Shown: positions 6,344 to 10,470 of the stretch, piece by piece | Numbering within the stretch: the first letter of the stretch is position 1 | Layout of the letters: every line of letters starts with the position of its first letter | Source: Thermoplasmata archaeon | GTDB taxonomy: Archaea > Thermoplasmatota > Penumbrarchaeia > Penumbrarchaeales > Penumbrarchaeaceae | Reading direction: 5' to 3' | Length of the DNA: 10,470 bases | Assembly: GCA_023145185.1 (NCBI GenBank) | Contig: JAGLEG010000500.1 | Coordinates: 1-10,470, forward strand | The notes under the pieces: generated by a model | Database searches by the model: none | What the model saw: only the letters and a program-made list of their open reading frames with translations | Told to the model about the DNA's origin: nothing | Made by a program: the position numbers and the translations under genes

Positions 6344-7507
6344 TCATCCCCTCCTCAGTACAGCCACAGTGGCCATCTGCATGATGTCGCCCCACGCCTG
6401 TCCGACACCAACCATGGGGTCGGTCGGGATCTGGCGTTTGCCTGCCTTTCCGGCGAGCTGCCAGTAGAGCTCGCAGATCTTCTGTCCCATGGTTGCCGCG
6501 ATCGGATTGCCCACACCCAACAGACCTCCGGAAGGACACATCGGCATATTGCCATCCCTCTCGGTCACACCCTCTCTTGTCAATATGGGGGCTTCACCCT
6601 TGTTACACAGAAGGAGCCCCTCCATGTGGTGAAGCTCCTTGTAGTCAAAGGGATCGTAGGGCTCAGCGAAGTCGATCTCCTTTCTGGGATTGTGTATACC
6701 TGCCATCTTGTAGGCCATTCTTGCCGCATTGGCAACGTAACGGGGGAAGCTGAGGTCCCTGTTGGTCCACATCGTGGAATCGATGTTCCATCCCACGCCG
6801 TCCACCCAGACGGGATCGTCAGTGAACTGGCGGACCTTATCCTTCGAGCAGAAAATAAGCGCCGAAGCACCATCGCTCGGAGGGCTGATGTCAAGCCTCT
6901 GAACCGGCCACGCCATCATCTCCGAGTTGAGGACGTCCTCTATGGTGATATTCTCGTCCGGAAGCTGGGCGCATGGATGACCCACAGCATTTCTCTTATT
7001 CTTCACGGCCACCCTTGCAATGTCCTCTTTCTTTATGTTGTACTTGGTCATGTATCTGTTCATCTCCATGGCGAAAAGCCACACGAGGTTGGGGGAAAGA
7101 GGCCTGTCGAGGATGGGGTCCCAGATATGCCTGAAGGCCGTCTGGGGATGAGGGTAGCAGTTACCCATCTTCTCCTCGCAGACTACAAGGGCGATATCGG
7201 CAACCCCAGAGGCAACGTGCCACCATCCGGCTATCGGTGCAAATACACCAGTTCCTCCGCCGTTGAAGACCCTGACGTATGGTTTTCCTGCTCCAGCAGC
7301 GCCATCAAGGAGGTTCTCACCCTTCTGATGTATCCCATCGAATGCGTCAGGAGCACTTCCCATTACGACCATGTCGATATCCTTCTTCGTGATACCTGCC
7401 TCTTCCAACGCCATCTTGGTAGCGAGGTATGAAAGCTCCTTTCCGGTCTCCTTGAGCCTTCTCTGGAATACGGTCATTCCTCCTCCAATTATCGCAACAT
7501 CATTCAT
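6344..7507 (-). CDS. Thiolase-fold protein lacking the catalytic Cys (Ltp2-like)
   Basis: This 387-residue protein has thiolase N- and C-terminal domains of normal length, but the active site is altered. Where thiolases carry the nucleophilic Cys (CxSG), it has FNGGGTGV with Gly84. The usual HDxF loop reads YDPF with Tyr284, and the GHPxGATG motif reads GNPIAAT with Asn334. A Tyr in the HDxF loop and absence of the Cys are features I recall from Ltp2-type aldolases, which also work with DUF35 partners. It may therefore be an aldolase or a non-thiolytic partner of the upstream thiolase-like protein rather than a true thiolase. ATG at 7507 lies 6 nt after GGAGGTG (7514-7520) and 1 nt after the previous stop. 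It shares MAYKMAGI and YKEL segments with the upstream gene, so the two are paralogues. The reading frame is intact. Confidence 0.87.
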   Translation of the reverse strand: MNDVAIIGGGMTVFQRRLKETGKELSYLATKMALEEAGITKKDIDMVVMGSAPDAFDGIHQKGENLLDGAAGAGKPYVRVFNGGGTGVFAPIAGWWHVASGVADIALVVCEEKMGNCYPHPQTAFRHIWDPILDRPLSPNLVWLFAMEMNRYMTKYNIKKEDIARVAVKNKRNAVGHPCAQLPDENITIEDVLNSEMMAWPVQRLDISPPSDGASALIFCSKDKVRQFTDDPVWVDGVGWNIDSTMWTNRDLSFPRYVANAARMAYKMAGIHNPRKEIDFAEPYDPFDYKELHHMEGLLLCNKGEAPILTREGVTERDGNMPMCPSGGLLGVGNPIAATMGQKICELYWQLAGKAGKRQIPTDPMVGVGQAWGDIMQMATVAVLRRG

Positions 7508-7508
7508 A

Positions 7509-8759
7509 TTATGCACCTCCCCTTTCAAAGATCGTAACTGCTCCACTGCCGGACGGAATACCGCGCCACGCCTGGGCAAGTCCAACTTCTGCATCCGGTA
7601 CCTGTCTCTTGGCAGCATGTCCTCTCAGCTGGGTAATGATCTCGAGGGCCTTCTGCATGCCCGTTGCCTCGAAGCAGTTGCCTATTCCAAGGGAGCCACC
7701 TGACATATTGGTCGGAAGGGCCCCATCCCTTGCAAGTTCACCCTCCATGAGCATCTGGCCAGCCTCTCCCGGACGGGCCATGCCGATCGCCTCAAGGTGC
7801 TGAAGCTCCTTGTAGGAGAATCGGTCATCCACCTCAACGATATCGATCTGTTTTTTTGGTGAGGTTATTCCCGCCATCTTGTATGCCATCTGGGATGACC
7901 TGCTGGCATAATCTGCAAACATCTCCCTGGTGGATAGCCACGGGGTCTCGGATGACCAACCGAACCCGGATAGGTAGATCGGATCGACTCCAAGGTCCCT
8001 GGCCGTCTTCTCATCGGCGAGAACGAATGTGATCGCGCCATCGACATTTGGGCTGATATCCAGCTTCTTCAGGGGAGTGAAAAGGTACTCAGATCCCATA
8101 ACGTTATCCACAGAGATCTTCGCCTCGTAATCTGCCATTGGGTTGAAGAACGCGTTCATCTTGTTCTTTACAACCACTTCGGCACACTCCTCCTCGGTGG
8201 TGTCTGTAGTCCTGAGATAGTTCTGCATCTCCATGCCCGCAAGGAAATAGGGGTGTACCCTCTGTTTCTCCTTGGTGCTGCCAACGAGGGGTTTTGGAGC
8301 CTCTTTTGTATACTCCGGTGATCCGCCATATCTGGGTCTTTCCACAGGCCCCATTACCGGTCTTTCGAATACGGGGTCGAAAGCGTGGAGAAGGATATCA
8401 CCCATCGTAAGAAGGTCTGATATCTTGCTGTGTGACTCGATAGAGACAACATCCATCAAACCGGTCTTGATCTGCATATATGCAGTACCCAGACCGTAAA
8501 GTCCATCGCCGCAGACCGTGCAGCATGGTCTGAGAACCGCGCCGATCTGGTCGGGAACGAACTCGTCGAAGATACTGAAACCCTCAAGATAATCCTCGGC
8601 ACATGTAATGAAACTATCAACGTCCTTTCGGGGGTCCACCCCGGCATCGACGTAGGCCTTCTGGCAGGCTTCGTACATGAGCTCCTTCCATTCCACATCC
8701 GGGGTAATGGAATTGAAATCAGTGTGACCGATGCCGATCACGCATACTTTTCTACTCAT
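7509..8759 (-). CDS. Thiolase-fold protein with Cys retained and His motif changed
   Basis: This 416-residue protein belongs to the thiolase superfamily, near the archaeal acetyl-CoA acetyltransferase/SCP-x branch. The CGDG segment at 83-86, in a cysteine-rich stretch (C79, C80, C83), aligns with the nucleophile motif CxSG, so Cys83 is the probable nucleophile. The HDxF loop reads VDDRF (310-314), without His or Tyr. The GHPxGATG motif reads GNCFEATG with Asn361 in place of the catalytic His. A classical Claisen mechanism is therefore doubtful without help from a partner. It is the first gene of the thiolase-thiolase-DUF35-DUF35 cassette, 217 nt downstream of the CoA-transferase. ATG at 8759 follows GAGGTG with a 5-nt spacer. 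Substrate unknown. Confidence 0.88.
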   Translation of the reverse strand: MSRKVCVIGIGHTDFNSITPDVEWKELMYEACQKAYVDAGVDPRKDVDSFITCAEDYLEGFSIFDEFVPDQIGAVLRPCCTVCGDGLYGLGTAYMQIKTGLMDVVSIESHSKISDLLTMGDILLHAFDPVFERPVMGPVERPRYGGSPEYTKEAPKPLVGSTKEKQRVHPYFLAGMEMQNYLRTTDTTEEECAEVVVKNKMNAFFNPMADYEAKISVDNVMGSEYLFTPLKKLDISPNVDGAITFVLADEKTARDLGVDPIYLSGFGWSSETPWLSTREMFADYASRSSQMAYKMAGITSPKKQIDIVEVDDRFSYKELQHLEAIGMARPGEAGQMLMEGELARDGALPTNMSGGSLGIGNCFEATGMQKALEIITQLRGHAAKRQVPDAEVGLAQAWRGIPSGSGAVTIFERGGA

Positions 8760-8976
8760 TTAATCACCTCTCCATTTGATCTTCTTCCCAAATACAACTC
8801 CAAAGGATACGGGGAAGTCCTCGGCCGTCTTCCTTTGGGGGAAGTTGACAGCCAGGACGTATTCGAGATAATCCCTTCAAATCGCATTCGTTAAACAGGA
8901 TACTGATTAAAAATCCTTTCCTTTCTGGAACGGATCGTCAATCGGTCCCAAGGTACAAGATTTCTGCCTGAAAGAT
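8760..8976 (-). promoter_or_regulatory. 217-nt leader and promoter region of the thiolase/DUF35 cassette
   Basis: No gene is supported here. On the minus strand, GGAAAGGATTTTTAATC (about 8906-8922) combines a purine-rich stretch with a T-rich core. It could be an archaeal BRE/TATA promoter for the cassette or a U-rich terminator for the CoA-transferase. Closer to the gene, CCAAAGGA (8800-8807) and TCCTTTGG (8831-8838) form an 8-bp inverted repeat around a 23-nt spacer, which would fall in the transcribed leader. The ribosome-binding site GAGGTG is the last element before the ATG. Confidence 0.35.
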
Positions 8977-9741
8977 TCACTTTCCGATGATGATCCCGTC
9001 TGGGTCGATCCCCCTTAGGACGGTCAATTCACTTTCTGTAGGTGAGGGCGATGTGGCCACATCATCGGGTATGATCAGGTCGAATCCGGTGTTCTCCCTG
9101 ACCTGTTCCAACGTGACCCCCGGGTGAACGCTGATCAGCTTCATTCTGCACGTCTCCTCATCGAAACCCATGAGAGCGAGGTTGGTTATCACTCTGTAGG
9201 GTCCAGTTCCCCTTGGGAGGCCAGCTTCTTCTCTCGCACCTGGACCGTCAATGTATCCTGGAGTGGTAATGAAGCTTACCCTCTCGGGCAGTTTCGCCTT
9301 ATCATGCCTGGCAATTATGATGGTCCTCCAGGATAATGAGCCGAAGTCGTTGGCACCTCCACTACCGGGAAGCCTGACCTTGGGGGAATCGTGGTCCCCT
9401 ATGACAGTGGAGTTGATATTTCCATACATGTCCACCTCGGCCCCTCCAAGGAACGCGTAATCTATCATTCCCCTTTGCCCTGTCTCCATGATCCCCGCAA
9501 GGCCTGTGGCAGCCACTGCCCTGTGAGCACATCTGGAATCTCCCACCGAGATCGGGAGGGTGGGGACCTGGGGTGCTATGCTGCCGGCCTCGAAGAAAAT
9601 TATCAGTTTTGGAGCGTGTGTCTTCTGGGCGAGGAGGCCGGCGATCATGGGCAGGCCAGTACCAACACCCTCTATCTTGCCATCTTCAAGTTGATGTGAT
9701 GCAACAGTTGCCATTAGTTCGATCGGGGTGTACGAGGTCAT
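8977..9741 (-). CDS. Family I CoA-transferase, beta subunit (GctB-like)
   Basis: This 254-residue subunit carries the catalytic glutamate of family I CoA-transferases, which move CoA between acyl-CoA and a free acid through a glutamyl-CoA thioester. The GTGLPMIAGLLAQKTHAP stretch (27-44) followed by FFEAG resembles glutaconate CoA-transferase B, and Glu51 is the likely catalytic residue. Other family segments are FLGGAEVD and GNINSTVIG near 97-115, and LPGSGGANDF after them. Its retained Glu argues against the IpdB-type ring hydrolases, which lack it. ATG at 9741 overlaps the alpha stop by 4 bp, with GGAGG 7 nt upstream. Substrate is unknown: glutaconate, 3-oxoacids or branched acids are all possible. 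It is followed by a 217-nt gap, so it is probably the last gene of its transcript. Confidence 0.88.
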   Translation of the reverse strand: MTSYTPIELMATVASHQLEDGKIEGVGTGLPMIAGLLAQKTHAPKLIIFFEAGSIAPQVPTLPISVGDSRCAHRAVAATGLAGIMETGQRGMIDYAFLGGAEVDMYGNINSTVIGDHDSPKVRLPGSGGANDFGSLSWRTIIIARHDKAKLPERVSFITTPGYIDGPGAREEAGLPRGTGPYRVITNLALMGFDEETCRMKLISVHPGVTLEQVRENTGFDLIIPDDVATSPSPTESELTVLRGIDPDGIIIGK

Positions 9742-10470
9742 CTCAACTCCTCCAGCCGTCTTAGTTCGTTAAGTTTTTTTGTCCCCACCAGGTCCAGGTA
9801 TTCATCGAAGTCATTGACGGAGTATATCCACTTGTCAAGATAGGCCTGCAACGATGCCTCATCCGCACCGGCCTTGATGTAATTCCTGATGTGTGCCTCA
9901 TCGAAATAGTATTCATGGGGCATATTGCATGGATGGCTTCCATGCGGAGCCTCAATGACCGCATCCACACAAAAATAAGGGATAGTGGTTCTCTCGGGAT
10001 GCTCTCTGAAAAAATCATCGGATACGATCCTCTCCGCCGTAACGATGACCCTTTTAGACGCCTTGGCCAGGTCATCATCTTTTACCGTCGTGCCCCTTAT
10101 GGAACAGTTGCCGTATTTATCTGCATAGTGTACGTGGATGATGGCGACATCCGGCATCAGAGCGGGAAGTGCAACAAGTTTCTGGCCGGTGAACGGGCAT
10201 TCCATGGTCTTGGCAGCACTGTATTTGAAGGTATCGGATCCCAAAAGATTCCTGGCAGGGAGAAAAGGTAGCCCCATTGCAGCAGCCTTGATCCGCCACG
10301 AGAGGGAGGCATTCGTCCATTCGACGCATTTGATCTTTCCGGACTCAACAGCCCTTCTGCCGTTCTTGGAGAGACCTCTTGTCTCGTAGGCGAAAGCATA
10401 GGCAACATCGACAGCATCTACACAATCTCCTGCGATAAGAACATCAAGGTCGTGGACCGCAGTGTGGCCG
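9738..10470 (-). CDS. Family I CoA-transferase, alpha subunit (GctA-like), 5' end missing
   Basis: The last 243 residues are visible; the start lies beyond the right edge, probably 70-80 residues further by comparison with the usual length of about 320. The frame is open from the edge to TGA at 9738-9740, including the part upstream of the internal Met at 10277, which is not the start. Upstream of that Met the translation includes DVLIAGDCVDAVDVAYAFAY and later GKIKCVEWTNASLSWR. Downstream follow GLPFLPARNLLGSD and PDVAIIHVHYADKYGNCSI, typical of the alpha subunits of glutaconate-type CoA-transferases. It pairs with the beta subunit, whose start overlaps its stop by 4 bp (ATGA). The exact acids exchanged cannot be deduced. 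Confidence 0.88.
   Translation of the reverse strand, partial: GHTAVHDLDVLIAGDCVDAVDVAYAFAYETRGLSKNGRRAVESGKIKCVEWTNASLSWRIKAAAMGLPFLPARNLLGSDTFKYSAAKTMECPFTGQKLVALPALMPDVAIIHVHYADKYGNCSIRGTTVKDDDLAKASKRVIVTAERIVSDDFFREHPERTTIPYFCVDAVIEAPHGSHPCNMPHEYYFDEAHIRNYIKAGADEASLQAYLDKWIYSVNDFDEYLDLVGTKKLNELRRLEELR

Noticed and set aside
6342..6539. N-terminal extension of the first DUF35 gene into the thiolase gene
   Set aside because: The extension overlaps the conserved C-terminal part of the thiolase-like gene in another frame and reads as low-complexity sequence. ATG at 6341 has GGAGG 8 nt upstream.
6626..7432. A 268-codon open frame on the plus strand
   Set aside because: It lies wholly antisense to the second thiolase-like gene, has no recognisable motif and no convincing ribosome-binding site. 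It is a by-product of codon bias on the other strand. The same applies to the plus-strand frames at 4528-5073, 5769-6290, 841-1266 and 1312-1758.
5329..8759. The cassette as the archaeal mevalonate thiolase/HMG-CoA synthase/DUF35 complex
   Set aside because: Both large proteins look like thiolase-like paralogues with altered active sites. I see no HMG-CoA synthase signature, and two DUF35 genes rather than one are present.
1..10470. CRISPR arrays, insertion sequences, tRNA or rRNA genes
   Set aside because: No direct-repeat series, transposase-like frame, terminal inverted repeats of an element or tRNA-like cloverleaf was noticed. The window is almost fully occupied by metabolic genes.

Overview
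The window reads as part of an anaerobic archaeal chromosome, most likely from a peptide- or organic-acid-fermenting lineage. This is inferred from three things. It carries a four-subunit, ferredoxin-linked 2-oxoacid oxidoreductase and an indolepyruvate oxidoreductase. It has thiolase genes coupled to DUF35 (Zn-ribbon/OB-fold) genes, an arrangement common in archaea. It uses AGG/AGA arginine and ATA isoleucine codons heavily, with strong GGAGGTG ribosome-binding sites. A Thermoplasmatota-type archaeon would fit, but the sequence alone does not prove the lineage. All eleven recognisable genes lie on the minus strand, so transcription runs from high to low coordinates.

Layout in transcription order: (1) 10470-8977, a family I CoA-transferase: an alpha subunit cut by the right edge and a complete beta subunit, overlapping by 4 bp. 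(2) 8976-8760, a 217-nt gap with a T-rich element and an inverted repeat. (3) 8759-5329, a compact four-gene cassette of two thiolase-fold proteins followed by two DUF35 proteins, with junctions of 1 nt, 2 nt and a 4-bp overlap. It ends in a perfect 10-bp hairpin directly after the last stop codon. (4) 5208-3616, an AMP-forming acyl-CoA synthetase whose Shine-Dalgarno sequence lies inside a perfect 7-bp hairpin. (5) 3418-460, the gamma, delta, alpha and beta subunits of a 2-oxoacid:ferredoxin oxidoreductase whose alpha and beta signatures look more like the 2-ketoisovalerate (VOR) type than the pyruvate type. (6) 391-1, the start of iorA, indolepyruvate:ferredoxin oxidoreductase alpha, cut by the left edge.

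Together the genes describe acyl-CoA chemistry tied to ferredoxin reduction. VOR and IOR would oxidise branched-chain and aromatic 2-oxoacids, made by transamination of amino acids, to acyl-CoA and aryl-acetyl-CoA. The CoA-transferase and the AMP-forming ligase move or attach CoA. The thiolase/DUF35 cassette makes or breaks a carbon-carbon bond in an acyl-CoA. The substrate of that cassette is unknown. Both of its thiolase-like proteins depart from the canonical Cys/His catalytic set in different ways, and this is the most unusual feature of the window.
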